Positions 9,098-18,085 are shown, numbered from the stretch's first letter. The stretch: 64,000 nt of DNA from an uncultured Ruegeria sp. (GCF_947497005.1 NZ_CANMFF010000017.1:1-64000), one strand, 5' to 3'. Numbers and translations are program-made. The notes: generated from the letters alone by a model not told the origin.

Positions 9098-9586
9098 ATG
9101 ACGGATGCGCGAAGGACCGAAGAAGGAGAAGCCGTGACAGCGTTGATACTGGATGTGTTTCGGCTGAACGGTCGATTGCAGCTTGCTGGTGATCGCCTCG
9201 TATCAGAACTCGGTCTGACAAGTGCCCGATGGCAGATCCTTGGCGCTATTGCTTATTCTGATCGGCCGGAATCCGTTGCCTGGCATGCACGGACGATGGG
9301 TGTTCACCGGCAGGGCGTACAACGGATCATCAATGAATTGAGCAAAGAAGCCATAGTGGAGTTTCAGCCGAACCCACACCACAAACGCGCGCATCTTGTT
9401 GTTCTGACCCAAAAGGGACAGAAGTTGTATGAGGCCGCGATTGCGAGGCAAATCCCATGGGTGAACGAGCTCTCGGAAGGCCTGTTGCCAGATGATATTG
9501 CGACAGCGCAAAATGTTGTTGACCGTCTCAAAACACGTCTCGAAGAAGCCTCAACGCGACAAGATCATAGCCCGACCCAAAGCTGA
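9098..9586 (+). CDS. MarR family transcriptional regulator
   Basis: A protein of 162 residues with a winged helix of the MarR type: LTSARWQILGAIAY, then VHRQGVQRIINELSKEAIVEF as recognition helix and wing, followed by HHKRAHLVVLTQKG. It starts at an ATG preceded by GAGGAG. It is divergent from the ABM-like gene and its membrane-protein neighbour, with a perfect palindrome between, so it likely controls that pair. The effector is unknown. Confidence 0.85.
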   Translation: MTDARRTEEGEAVTALILDVFRLNGRLQLAGDRLVSELGLTSARWQILGAIAYSDRPESVAWHARTMGVHRQGVQRIINELSKEAIVEFQPNPHHKRAHLVVLTQKGQKLYEAAIARQIPWVNELSEGLLPDDIATAQNVVDRLKTRLEEASTRQDHSPTQS

Positions 9587-9722
9587 CGCTCATGGAGAGC
9601 GCAGCATCGGTCATTCTGGGCTCTTTCCAGACCTCGGGGACGGCGCAGCATCTTGCTATTATGTGATCGGGTCAACGTCGGGTTGTCGCTCCGGGAGGGT
9701 ATGGCGGATCGGAGGATTAGTC

Positions 9723-10355
9723 ATGGAAACACCAAACTTACCTGCCATTCGTGCGCTTCGGCCTGCTTGGAACAAGGGCCGTATCGACGGCCAGAAGCGT
9801 CCACTGAAACCAAAACATGTCTGGGCGATCGGGGTTCGCTTGGAGCTAGCCGAAAACCATCGTGACCTCGCTCTCTTCAACATGGCGATCGACAGCAAAC
9901 TTCGCGGCTGTGATCTCATCCGGATGCAGGTGGTGGATGTCATGGCGTCTGGCCAAATCAAGGAACGCGCCTCAGTTCTGCAAAGCAAAACACAAAAACC
10001 TGTTCGCTTCGAGATTTTTGAAGGCACTCGGGCATCGGTCGCGAAATGGATGGAAGACCCGCTGATGATCGGATCTGAGTTTCTTTGGCCGGGCCGATTT
10101 CACGAACGCCTCCATATTTCAACGCGGCAGTATGCTCGGATCGTGCGGGATTGGGTCGCTTCGATCGGGTTGGAAGCAACGGCCTATGGCACTCATTCCA
10201 TGCGACGGACCAAGGTAACCCAAATATACAAGAAGACTGGCAACTTGCGCGCCGTTCAGCTCCTGCTTGGGCATACCAAGATGGACAGCACGGTCCGATA
10301 CCTTGGCGTCAAACTCGAGGATGCACTCGCTATTGCTGAAGCGATCGAAATCTGA
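9723..10355 (+). CDS. Tyrosine-type recombinase/integrase
   Basis: About 210 residues with the catalytic features of a tyrosine recombinase: the first arginine in SKLRGCDL, HSMRRTK (H-x-x-R), LLGHTKMDST and the nucleophile tyrosine in VRYLGV near the C-terminus. It is shorter than phage integrases and lacks a large arm-binding domain, a form common in roseobacters. CGGAGGA before the ATG at 9723 sets the start, although the frame is open from 9492. No attachment repeat or island boundary was found. A YjhX gene lies just beyond on the other strand. Confidence 0.85.
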   Translation: METPNLPAIRALRPAWNKGRIDGQKRPLKPKHVWAIGVRLELAENHRDLALFNMAIDSKLRGCDLIRMQVVDVMASGQIKERASVLQSKTQKPVRFEIFEGTRASVAKWMEDPLMIGSEFLWPGRFHERLHISTRQYARIVRDWVASIGLEATAYGTHSMRRTKVTQIYKKTGNLRAVQLLLGHTKMDSTVRYLGVKLEDALAIAEAIEI

Positions 10356-10360
10356 CGATC

Positions 10361-10385
10361 TGGGCCGCCTTCAGAGGGCGGCCCA
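10361..10385 (+). terminator. Terminator-like hairpin after the integrase
   Basis: TGGGCCGCC-TTCAGAG-GGCGGCCCA forms a 9-bp perfect stem with a 7-nt loop, 5 bp after the integrase stop codon. No T-run follows, so rho-independent termination would be weak. Confidence 0.5.
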
Positions 10386-10520
10386 TAGCGGATGAGGTGG
10401 TAGGCTCCTGCTCCACCGGCATCGAATGTGCCAAAGAGCAGTTGTTGTCGACTGCGAGGGAAACGCCCGTCTGTGGATTTCCGCGATGGCTTCGATTTCT
10501 GAATGGTTCATAGTTCTTTC

Positions 10521-10778
10521 CTATCTTTGGTTCATTTGTGCGCGAACGGATTGGTTCCCCAAATGCGTAATCCGGTAAGGGCTGCCATTTTTTGATTTGA
10601 TGAAGCGCTTGTCCTTGAGACGTTTGAATACGTCCATCGTGCAGGCAGAAAAGACAAAGCCGTCACGGGTATAACACTGAACAGATTGTACCTTTCCGTT
10701 GTCAGCTCGCGCGTATTTTATCTCACCACCTAAGGCGAGTTCATGCAAAACACGTTGCTCGTGCTTTGAGATGTTCAT
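10521..10778 (-). CDS. yjhX: YjhX family toxin-like protein
   Basis: A protein of 85 residues matching YjhX across its whole length: MNISKHEQRVLH at the start, VQCYTRDG in the middle, and FKRLKDKRFIKS..G.PYRIT toward the end. In E. coli YjhX is described as a topoisomerase-inhibiting toxin paired with the acetyltransferase-like YjhQ. No YjhQ-like gene is adjacent here, so the gene is an orphan or acts differently. It sits next to an integrase, which fits an accessory origin. Confidence 0.75.
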   Translation of the reverse strand: MNISKHEQRVLHELALGGEIKYARADNGKVQSVQCYTRDGFVFSACTMDVFKRLKDKRFIKSKNGSPYRITHLGNQSVRAQMNQR

Positions 10779-11130
10779 TGGGATGTCTCGATTTTAAGAA
10801 AGTACAGAAACAGGACACTCAGCGTCGCGCGTGAGTGTGCCCATCAATGTTGGTGTTCCTGAATGTGCTTCGCCAGGAACGGGCGTTAGGCCCGGGGCTC
10901 TTTCATAAAATCTCCATAACAAGAGGCGAACTGCCTCAAGCGTGCGACGCACTTAGTCTTCGGTCCAGGAATCGTCAATATGTTTGCGTCAAAATTATTT
11001 TCATGAAATCCGGAAAAACCGACACTCGTCAGAGCTGCAGTATTTGGCCACGAGGGCTCTTTCCCGCCGTTCTCTGTATCGAGAACCAATGCAAGCTTTA
11101 CGGAATTGGCAGAGTTTCTGTACTTGGTGA
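10779..11130. other. Gap without a supportable gene
   Basis: About 350 bp between yjhX and the VOC gene. A minus-strand frame of 82 codons (10886-11134) exists, but it shows no recognisable motif, has no good ribosome-binding site and abuts the 3' end of the VOC gene. It is best treated as non-coding or as gene debris. Confidence 0.4.
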
Positions 11131-11520
11131 TCAAACATGCAACTCAACTAGCTGGATGAGATTTCCACAGGTGTCGTCAAAGACGGCTATCGTAGCGCCG
11201 CCAGCCTTCACGGGAGGTTGTGTGAACTCGACACCAGCTGCCTCTAGTTTGGCAACCTCGACCTCAATATCATCAACGCTGAATGCCGAAACGGGAATAC
11301 CATCGGCCATAAGCGCCTCCTGATATGCGCGCGTTGCAGGATGCACGTTCGGTTCTAAACCCAATTCTACTCCTTCGATCTCTTCCTTGGACGCCAATGT
11401 CAGCCAGCGATGTTCGCCTAGGGGGATGTCGTGCTTCACAACGAACCCGAGTTTATTCGTGTAGAAATCGAGAGCTTTAGACTGATCATCAACAGCAATG
11501 CTCTTTATGTACATTTTCAT
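11131..11520 (-). CDS. VOC (glyoxalase/bleomycin-resistance) family protein
   Basis: About 129 residues with the paired beta-alpha-beta-beta-beta pattern of vicinal-oxygen-chelate proteins: IKSIAVDDQSKALDFYTNKLGF at the start, a HRWLTL strand, and the C-terminal FDDTCGNLIQLVE. Substrate unknown; these proteins range from metal-dependent lyases to binding proteins. The start overlaps the arsR stop as ATGA with AAAAGGAG upstream, so the two are translationally coupled and under the ArsR-type regulator. Confidence 0.8.
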   Translation of the reverse strand: MKMYIKSIAVDDQSKALDFYTNKLGFVVKHDIPLGEHRWLTLASKEEIEGVELGLEPNVHPATRAYQEALMADGIPVSAFSVDDIEVEVAKLEAAGVEFTQPPVKAGGATIAVFDDTCGNLIQLVELHV

Positions 11521-11831
11521 TTGGCGTCTCCTTTTGAGAACAGTTCGACCCAAGGGTTGATCGCATCGGCAATTGGCGCCGCCACCCGTGTGTGAATTTT
11601 TGTGCGCCCTCGCCATGCCGTGGTGATTAGACCTGCCTGCTCCAGCGTATTCAGATGCCTTGTGATACCTTGTCTGGATATTGTGACTGAATGCTCTTCG
11701 AACAGTCGTGCGCAGAGTTCGAAAAGCGTCTGTTCGTCACGCTTTCTCAGCTCATCAAGGATCAACAACCGGGTTGTGTCCCCAAGCGCGTTGAAAAGAA
11801 TGCTAATCTGCGGATCGAACTGTACGCTCAT
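11517..11831 (-). CDS. ArsR-type winged-helix regulator
   Basis: About 104 residues from the ATG at 11831: ISILFNALGDTTRLLILDEL, then a helix-turn-helix with SVTISRQGITRHLNTLEQAGLI and a charged wing. These are ArsR/SmtB features, and no metal-binding cysteine cluster is apparent. The frame opens at 11864, but that start would place the operator palindrome inside the gene, so the later ATG is preferred. It is first in a two-gene operon with the VOC gene and probably autoregulated. Confidence 0.8.
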   Translation of the reverse strand: MSVQFDPQISILFNALGDTTRLLILDELRKRDEQTLFELCARLFEEHSVTISRQGITRHLNTLEQAGLITTAWRGRTKIHTRVAAPIADAINPWVELFSKGDAK

Positions 11832-11839
11832 GCCCCATA

Positions 11840-11859
11840 ATGCAACGATATTGTTGCAT
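11840..11859. promoter_or_regulatory. ArsR-type operator palindrome
   Basis: ATGCAAC-GATATT-GTTGCAT is a perfect dyad with 7-bp arms, located 8 bp upstream of the chosen ArsR-type start. Placement next to the start codon suggests autorepression. Confidence 0.7.
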
Positions 11860-11965
11860 GTCAAATCGTACGGTCATTCCTTTCAGTAGATGCAAATGCT
11901 CGCTACAGGCTCGAAGGCGACCTCGGGGGCAGCGTAGTATCTGTTCGGGTTAGTTTCGGGTGGCA

Positions 11966-12050
11966 ATATCAGCTGCCCAAAGCGGCCATTTGACCACACT
12001 GTTGGTTGCTGCCAGGCAACTTCGCAGACGCGGATATTGGGCTTTCTATC
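11966..12050. repeat. Dispersed intergenic repeat, partial copy
   Basis: In the gap 11860-12068, GCTGCCCAAAGCGGCCATTTGACC (from 11972) is an imperfect copy of the GCAGCCCACAGCGGACATTC block at 8024. A GCAGACGCGGATATTGGG block follows. No gene is visible in this gap. Confidence 0.4.
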
Positions 12051-12068
12051 AAACAGTATCGTGGATGT

Positions 12069-13580
12069 TCAGATAATTGAGTTACCAGCTTTCTCGTTAA
12101 CGATCTCGAGTATCCTGTTTCTTTGGATTTTCCCCGACGGCCCCTTAGGAAGATCAGGCAAGATATGAACTTCATCGGGTGATTTGAAACGACCTAATTG
12201 GGCTTTGCAAATCTTCGACAAATCCAAAGGGGTCAATTCAGAACCTTCGCGAATTTTGACAGCCGCCTCGACGGTTTCGCCATAGCTGGCACAGGGGCGT
12301 GCAAAAGCTGCAGCTTCAACAACGTCGGGGTGGGAATAAAGCGCCTCGTCGATCTCGCGCGGGGCAATGTTCTCACCGCCCTTGATGATCAACTCCTTCA
12401 GCCGGCCAGTGACAAAAACGTATCCGTCCTTGTCCATGCGGGCGAGATCACCGGTGCGCAACCAGCCTTCGGCGGTAAATGTATCAGCTGTCGCTTCGGG
12501 GTTCTTGAGATATTCCAACATGACGTTCGGTCCGCGAATTACCAACTCGCCTTCTGTTTCGCGTGATACCGGCTGGCACTGTGCGTCGAAGATCGCCGCT
12601 TCATTGCCGAAAGCAATACCTGGAGACCCAATTTTACGGATGCCTGGTGGCAATGGGTTGGACAATATCTGTGCAGCGGTTTCCGTAAGCCCCATGGTCT
12701 CGACGATCGGGATTTGGAACCGGTCTTCAAACGCACGCTGCACGTCTGGTGCCAGCGCAGAAGATGCAGAACGCCCGAAACGCACATGCTGGCGGGTTTG
12801 GGCATCCGGCTTGGTGTCAGAGTGTAGCAGGTGAGAAATGATGGTGGGCACGACTGAAAACCAGGTTGCCTCAACCTTACTCAGATTGTTCCAAAATCGG
12901 CTGGCCGAAAATCGGTCACACACGGCCAATGATCCGCCTGAAACCAGCGTTCCGATGACCGTCACACACAGTCCGTTGATATGGTAAATCGGTAAAACGC
13001 AAAACCCGCGATCAACCTCGGACAACTCATGCGCAACTGTAGTCGTCCAACCCCCTGCCAGCAGGCTGGAATGTGTGTGGACGACGCCCTTGGGGCGCCC
13101 GGTAGTTCCCGAGGTATACATCAACAGCGCATGACTATCGGAAGAGATACTATGTAGTTTACCGTCGGCATCGACGGCATTTGCAGCTTGCAGCGCCGTG
13201 ATACTGGCTGGATCGGCTGTTCGCTCGAATAACTCCGTTTGTCCGGGATGCACAAAACCATACCGTGCGCCACTGTGTTCCAGCGCGTAGGCTACGGCGT
13301 TGTCGCCCGCAACAAGGTTAATCATCGTCGCCCGAAATCCTCCGTAGAGAACGCCGAAAAGGACCTCAAGCGCCTCGCGGCTATTGGGGTAGAGGATGGC
13401 AACGCTTTCGCCTTTTGCTACACCTAAACCGGTTATCATGACTGCGATGCGGTGGGCTGCTTCGCGCAATTCACCCCAGCTCAGGTCCGGTGCCCCGTCC
13501 GGGAAAACGAAACCGGTTCCTCCCTGACTTGCCCTTTGGTTCAGCCAGTCGCGGACGGTTCCTTTGGGCGGTTCCATCAT
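12069..13580 (-). CDS. AMP-forming acyl-CoA ligase (possibly sulfoacetate-CoA ligase)
   Basis: A protein of 503 residues with the ANL superfamily motifs in order: MYTSGTTGRPKGVV (phosphate loop), GLTETAAQ, TGDLARMDKDGYVFVTGR (hinge), IKGGENIAPREID and the C-terminal catalytic lysine in GPSGKIQRNRI. It activates a carboxylic acid to its CoA thioester. Its start overlaps the stop of the acylating aldehyde dehydrogenase (ATGA), and a Tct transporter lies upstream. Together they match the SauT-SauS logic, in which sulfoacetate becomes sulfoacetyl-CoA and then sulfoacetaldehyde. The specific acid is inferred; another carboxylate is possible. Confidence 0.75.
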   Translation of the reverse strand: MMEPPKGTVRDWLNQRASQGGTGFVFPDGAPDLSWGELREAAHRIAVMITGLGVAKGESVAILYPNSREALEVLFGVLYGGFRATMINLVAGDNAVAYALEHSGARYGFVHPGQTELFERTADPASITALQAANAVDADGKLHSISSDSHALLMYTSGTTGRPKGVVHTHSSLLAGGWTTTVAHELSEVDRGFCVLPIYHINGLCVTVIGTLVSGGSLAVCDRFSASRFWNNLSKVEATWFSVVPTIISHLLHSDTKPDAQTRQHVRFGRSASSALAPDVQRAFEDRFQIPIVETMGLTETAAQILSNPLPPGIRKIGSPGIAFGNEAAIFDAQCQPVSRETEGELVIRGPNVMLEYLKNPEATADTFTAEGWLRTGDLARMDKDGYVFVTGRLKELIIKGGENIAPREIDEALYSHPDVVEAAAFARPCASYGETVEAAVKIREGSELTPLDLSKICKAQLGRFKSPDEVHILPDLPKGPSGKIQRNRILEIVNEKAGNSII

Positions 13581-14998
13581 TGTCCAGCCTCCGACCAGTA
13601 ACTGCCGAACACTTCGTCCAGCCCAGGTTCGCGCGGCGATGTTTCACGCACGATTTTGGTGGTTTGGACGAAATGCCGCCAATGCAGGTTGGTGTCGATA
13701 GAATTCCCCCCCCAGCTGCCGCAGCCCATCGAGAGGGAAAAGGGCAATCCGTTGGTAAAACTGCCGCCAGTGGCAAATGTATGCGCTTGATTTACGATGA
13801 CCCGGCAGGTGGGTAAGTCACGACCCAACTCAACTGCACGCGTGTCATCGTCGGTATGTATACCAACCGAATGCCCCGCCCCCTGATGCGCTAGAATACG
13901 GGAGGCGGTGGCCTTCGCGTCTTCGAAATCTGCGGCGCGATAGAGTGCTAAAACCCGGCTGAGTTTTTCCCCGGATAAAGGATGGTCCGGCCCTATTCCG
14001 TCCGTTTCCACGGCGAGAAACTTGGTTCCGTCGGGTACTTTACCCGCCATCCCCAAAGCTTCGAGCATCTTGTCGGCATCCTGTGCAATGACCGAACGGT
14101 TGAGATGACCGTCGGGCCAGAGCCGCGCGACGATGTCACTTGCACCGGAAGACGGCACCAATGCACCGCCCTCAGCAGTCATCGCCGCGACAAAGGCGTC
14201 ATAGACCGCGTCCACCAAGATCACCGAATTCTCAGAGGAGCACGAAGTTGCGTTGTCAAAGCATTTCGAGGCAGCAATCTTGGCTGCTGCTGCTTGCAGT
14301 TCAGCAGTCTCATCCACGATCACCGTGACGTTTCCGGCACCAACGGCAACCGCAGGGGTGCCACAGGATTGCGCGCGGTGGACGTTGTTTTGACTGCCAG
14401 TGCAGATCACCCGATCAACTGTTTCCATCAATCGCTGTGTCTTGGCCTTTGACCCGGGCGCCGGGATCATCTGAACCAGATCGTGATCCAATCCCAGTTT
14501 GTCGAATTCTGTGTGTATATAGCCAATCAGCATCTCGCAGGACGCCACGCCTTTGGGCGACGGTGCCACTACGATGGAATTGCCGCCTTTGAGTGCGTTG
14601 ATGATGTTATTCGCGGGTGTCGCGGCTGGGTTGGTCGACGGCACAACCGCGCCGATCACGCCGATAGGGCGAGCAATCTCGCTAATACCGGTAGTCGGGT
14701 CTTCGTTGATGATGCCATGGGTTTTCGCGTCAGCGATATCACGCAACAGACCGAGTGTCTTGCGGTGGTTCTTCGTGATCTTGTCGGGAACATTGCCCAG
14801 ACCGGTGGTTTCGACAGCAGTCTCGGCCAGCGTTCGATTGCGAGTTGGTTCCATAATGGCCCAACCCACCGCCAGTGCCGCTCTGTCATATAGCACCTGA
14901 CTGCCTCGGGCTTCAAAGGCTACCTGAGCTGTACGCGCTCGAGCTACGATACGATTCACTTCGGCGATTTCAGGGGCAATCTCGTCCTGAGCGTTCAT
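13577..14998 (-). CDS. sauS: CoA-acylating aldehyde dehydrogenase (SauS-like)
   Basis: A protein of 473 residues of the acylating ALDH branch. It has PIGVIGAVVPSTNPAATPANN, the APSPKG segment, ICTGSQNNVH, a GAGNV strand and the catalytic cysteine near residue 253 in FDNATSCSSENS. It resembles sulfoacetaldehyde dehydrogenases, which interconvert sulfoacetyl-CoA and sulfoacetaldehyde with NADP(H). The ATG at 14998 follows GAGGAA; the frame extends to 15106 without need. It is in an operon with the acyl-CoA ligase downstream and the tctCBA-like genes upstream. No xsc gene is seen, so the pathway end would lie elsewhere. Confidence 0.65.
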   Translation of the reverse strand: MNAQDEIAPEIAEVNRIVARARTAQVAFEARGSQVLYDRAALAVGWAIMEPTRNRTLAETAVETTGLGNVPDKITKNHRKTLGLLRDIADAKTHGIINEDPTTGISEIARPIGVIGAVVPSTNPAATPANNIINALKGGNSIVVAPSPKGVASCEMLIGYIHTEFDKLGLDHDLVQMIPAPGSKAKTQRLMETVDRVICTGSQNNVHRAQSCGTPAVAVGAGNVTVIVDETAELQAAAAKIAASKCFDNATSCSSENSVILVDAVYDAFVAAMTAEGGALVPSSGASDIVARLWPDGHLNRSVIAQDADKMLEALGMAGKVPDGTKFLAVETDGIGPDHPLSGEKLSRVLALYRAADFEDAKATASRILAHQGAGHSVGIHTDDDTRAVELGRDLPTCRVIVNQAHTFATGGSFTNGLPFSLSMGCGSWGGNSIDTNLHWRHFVQTTKIVRETSPREPGLDEVFGSYWSEAGQ

Positions 14999-15057
14999 CT
15001 TGTTCCTCGATTGGTTGCTCGGGGCGGACCGACTCCGCCCCGATGGGAATGTCCGGA

Positions 15058-16017
15058 TCAGAGACCGGCAAGCAATTCGTTCAGAGTCTGCTGGCGTTGC
15101 GCCCACATCTCGATCACTTCGTCGCGTGTCATGATGTGCATGGGCGATCCACCTGCTTCCATCTTCTTGGCGACACGTGAATTAGCGAACATTTCAGGCA
15201 CTGTGGCGGCCAGTTTCTCGATCACCTCAGGAGGTGTTCCCTTGGGCACCATCACTCCCCGAAAATTGACCGACGAATTATCCACGTCCAGCCCCTGTTC
15301 CTTCATCGTTGGCACGTCCGGCAGGAATGTGCTGCGCTCCAGGTCTGCAACGCCGAGGATTTTAACGTTGCCCGCCTCTTGCGCGCGGAACGCATCGGAC
15401 AGGTTGTTGATACCGCCCAAGACTTCACCAGCGATCACCGCTTTCATGGCGGCCGCTCCGCCACCTTTGGTAGGGATGTAAGCCATCTTGGTTCCCGCGG
15501 CCTTGTCGATCTGCAGGGCGGCAATGTGGTGGCCAACAAAAAGACCCGCGCCGGATACGGTCAGCTTTCCGGGGTTTTCCTTGGCATAGGCGACGATGTC
15601 CTCCATCGAGTTAAATTCACTGTCGGCACCAACCACAAACACAGCCGGATCAGCGCCCCAGTTTGCAATGGGTTCAAAGCTGTCAGTCGAATATTCCACA
15701 CCACCCTTGATCGACTGGGCGATGAAATGCGGAACGTTATAGGCCGCCAGCGTATAGCCATCCGGATCGGCCTGAGTTGCAAACCAGTTCCAACCAACAC
15801 GTCCGCCCGCTCCGGGTTTGTTGATGATGGCGATGGGCATGCCCAGCGCATCCTCGTTCCCTGAGGTCATGGTGACAATCCGCGCCTGAAAATCGGTCGC
15901 GCCACCTGCACCGTAACTGACCATCATCATGATCGGTCGTTCGGGGTATTCCTCGGCCAGCGCCGCGCCTGTCAGGCTCATAAGGGCCAATGCGGCCCAT
16001 GCAATCATTCGTTTCAT
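15058..16017 (-). CDS. TctC-type substrate-binding protein of a tripartite tricarboxylate transporter
   Basis: A protein of 319 residues with a signal peptide (AALMSLTGAALA), then YPERPIMMMVSYGAGGATDFQAR, the conserved phosphate-like loop region, and NKPGAGGRVGW, all typical of the Bug/TctC family of periplasmic solute receptors. It lies upstream of tctB- and tctA-like genes in reverse order of transcription only by strand: the operon reads tctA, tctB, tctC, aldehyde dehydrogenase, ligase. The bound ligand is probably the carboxylate fed to the ligase. Confidence 0.9.
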   Translation of the reverse strand: MKRMIAWAALALMSLTGAALAEEYPERPIMMMVSYGAGGATDFQARIVTMTSGNEDALGMPIAIINKPGAGGRVGWNWFATQADPDGYTLAAYNVPHFIAQSIKGGVEYSTDSFEPIANWGADPAVFVVGADSEFNSMEDIVAYAKENPGKLTVSGAGLFVGHHIAALQIDKAAGTKMAYIPTKGGGAAAMKAVIAGEVLGGINNLSDAFRAQEAGNVKILGVADLERSTFLPDVPTMKEQGLDVDNSSVNFRGVMVPKGTPPEVIEKLAATVPEMFANSRVAKKMEAGGSPMHIMTRDEVIEMWAQRQQTLNELLAGL

Positions 16018-16061
16018 TTGCGTTTCCTCCCAGATTAGGTTCAGCCACGTCGCTCGCGTGG

Positions 16062-16517
16062 TCAGAACAGAATTTCCTTTGGCGTGTAGACGTTCAGCAG
16101 CATGGCAAAGAGCCCGTACATCACCGCCACAAAGACCGCTGTAATGATCACGCGTTTGATCCAGCTTTTGGCTTCGCTGTGCGGGGCGGGATCGTAGATC
16201 GACAGCAGAATGAAAAAGGCGATAGTTGTTGCGGTGTAGAAACCCAGCGACTTGGCCACCCAGAAGACATAGATCAATGTGATGATCAGACCGGGCAGCA
16301 TGTTTAGGAACATCTTGCGCGTTACGCCGGTTCCGACCTTGGACAATCCCATCACCGCCTTGCCAAATGTCCAGCCGGCCAGAACCACAAACACGGATGC
16401 GATCAGACGCGGGAACAGGAATGCCTCGGCGGGTTGCTGGGTGTAACTGACCCAGGTCACCCAGAGACCAACCGCAAAAACCAGACCCGACCCGAATATG
16501 TGCTGCGAGCGATTCAT
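16062..16517 (-). CDS. TctB-type small membrane subunit
   Basis: A protein of 151 residues with four hydrophobic segments and the TctB family pattern (PRLIASVFVVLAGW; LIYVFWVAKSLGFYTATTIAF). It starts within the last codons of the tctA-like gene (ATGA overlap at 16514-16517), consistent with translational coupling. It is the small membrane component of the secondary tripartite transporter. Confidence 0.85.
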   Translation of the reverse strand: MNRSQHIFGSGLVFAVGLWVTWVSYTQQPAEAFLFPRLIASVFVVLAGWTFGKAVMGLSKVGTGVTRKMFLNMLPGLIITLIYVFWVAKSLGFYTATTIAFFILLSIYDPAPHSEAKSWIKRVIITAVFVAVMYGLFAMLLNVYTPKEILF

Positions 16518-18025
16518 GCCTGCGCCTCCTCTTTGGTGGTGTAGCGACGGTGGCGCAATTCCATCCAGACCGAGTATGCGATCGAGGCCAGCACGACCGC
16601 GATCAGCAGCAGGTTCAATCCACCGGTCAGGAAGTACAACGCCTTGCCGACGGTGGCGTCAGCGATCATTCCACCTTGGATAAAGTTCGCCTCGGCAATC
16701 GGCCCAAGGATCAGTCCCAGAACCAGTGGCGCAGCGGAAAAGCCAAATCGCTCCAGAAAGAACATGCCAATGCCGAGGCACGCCATGACATAGACATCAC
16801 CCATCGAACCCTGCACCGAATAGGCACCAAAGACCGACAAGGCCAAAACGATGGCGGCCATAACCGATTGCGGCACCTGCGCGACGCGTGCTGCAAGGCC
16901 AGCAACATAAAGACCAAAGATGCACATCAGCACCTGCCCGATCAGCATGGAATTGATAAAAGTCCAGGCAACATCAGGGTGATTGTCGAACAGATCTGAG
17001 CCCGGGAAAATGCCATGGATCAGCAATCCACCCAATAGAACGGCGGCAGTCGGGCTGCCCGGGATCGAAAGCGTCAGCAATGGTACCAGAGACGGGCCGA
17101 CCATCGCGTTATTGGCGGATTCTGCGGCGATAACACCCTCAGAGTGACCTGTGCCAAACTTTTCCTTTTCGGATGAAAACTTCTTGGTTTGATCATAGGC
17201 GACCAGCCCGGCGATCTGTCCGCCCACCCCCGGGATCAGACCAATGATTGAACCGGTCAGCGTGCCAATGCTCAATGCCCGTGTTCGGCTGAACAGTTCC
17301 CGAAAGGCTGCAAGGATCGAATGGCGTTGAACTTCTATCACCTCAGCACCGTCCGTTTGGCGGCCCTTGGCAAACATTGTCAGCACCTGCGGGATCGCGA
17401 ACAGACCGATCAGCGCGGCAATGATGTTGATGCCTCCGCCAAGTGCGGGATGAAAAATGAACCGCTGCGCGCCCATGATGTCGTCGAACCCGATGGTGGC
17501 CAGCCACAACCCTATACACCCCGACAGCAGACCTTTGACGACCGAGGCGGAATCCAGCGTTCCGATTACAGTCACCCCAAGGATGGCCAGCCAGAACAAA
17601 TGCGAGGGGCCAAAGGCCAGCGCCCATTGTGCCAGAACCGGGGTCAGAAAGATCAACAGCAACACGCCAAAAATGCCGCCCACGGCCGAGGCCAGAAACG
17701 ACAGTTGTAACGCACGGGCACCTTCGCCTTTTTTGGCCATGGTATGGCCGTCCAGAGTGGTGGCGATATTGGCTGGCGCCCCCGGGATTTTAAGCAAAAT
17801 GGCGCTAACCGCACCGCCTGCCACGGTCGACGTGTAGGCAGCGCCCAGCAAGATCAGCCCCTGAGCCGCTTCCAATTGGAAAGTAAACGGTATGAGGAGC
17901 GCAACGGCCATTGTGGGCGACAGTCCCGGGGTCGCGCCCAGGATCAGGCCTCCGATCGTACCGCCCAACAGCAGCATAAACGACAACGGCGTGAACACAT
18001 CTCCGAAGTAATAAATGAATTCCAT
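16514..18025 (-). CDS. TctA-type large membrane subunit
   Basis: A protein of 503 residues with about twelve membrane segments. It has the family signature GGTIGGLILGATPGLSPTM near residues 22-40 and the second related repeat LTGSIIGLIPGVGGQIAG near residue 255. It forms the transport channel of the tripartite tricarboxylate transporter with TctB and the TctC receptor. It is the first gene of the operon and is divergent from the LacI regulator. Confidence 0.9.
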   Translation of the reverse strand: MEFIYYFGDVFTPLSFMLLLGGTIGGLILGATPGLSPTMAVALLIPFTFQLEAAQGLILLGAAYTSTVAGGAVSAILLKIPGAPANIATTLDGHTMAKKGEGARALQLSFLASAVGGIFGVLLLIFLTPVLAQWALAFGPSHLFWLAILGVTVIGTLDSASVVKGLLSGCIGLWLATIGFDDIMGAQRFIFHPALGGGINIIAALIGLFAIPQVLTMFAKGRQTDGAEVIEVQRHSILAAFRELFSRTRALSIGTLTGSIIGLIPGVGGQIAGLVAYDQTKKFSSEKEKFGTGHSEGVIAAESANNAMVGPSLVPLLTLSIPGSPTAAVLLGGLLIHGIFPGSDLFDNHPDVAWTFINSMLIGQVLMCIFGLYVAGLAARVAQVPQSVMAAIVLALSVFGAYSVQGSMGDVYVMACLGIGMFFLERFGFSAAPLVLGLILGPIAEANFIQGGMIADATVGKALYFLTGGLNLLLIAVVLASIAYSVWMELRHRRYTTKEEAQA

Positions 18026-18085
18026 TCAGGGCCTCCCAACCCGTTGGTTCATACTTTTACTTTTGTTGACAAATCAGGGTAGGCG

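Noticed and set aside
9492..9722. Longer N-terminus for the integrase from 9492
   Set aside because: It would overlap the marR end, shows no integrase similarity, and a good ribosome-binding site precedes the ATG at 9723.
10378..10391. GCGGCCCATAGCGG as another copy of the dispersed repeat
   Set aside because: It matches 3181, but half of it is the 3' arm of the integrase terminator hairpin, so the resemblance is probably accidental.
10886..11134. 82-codon minus frame downstream of the VOC gene
   Set aside because: No motif, no good start context and no homologue I recognise; treated as non-coding.
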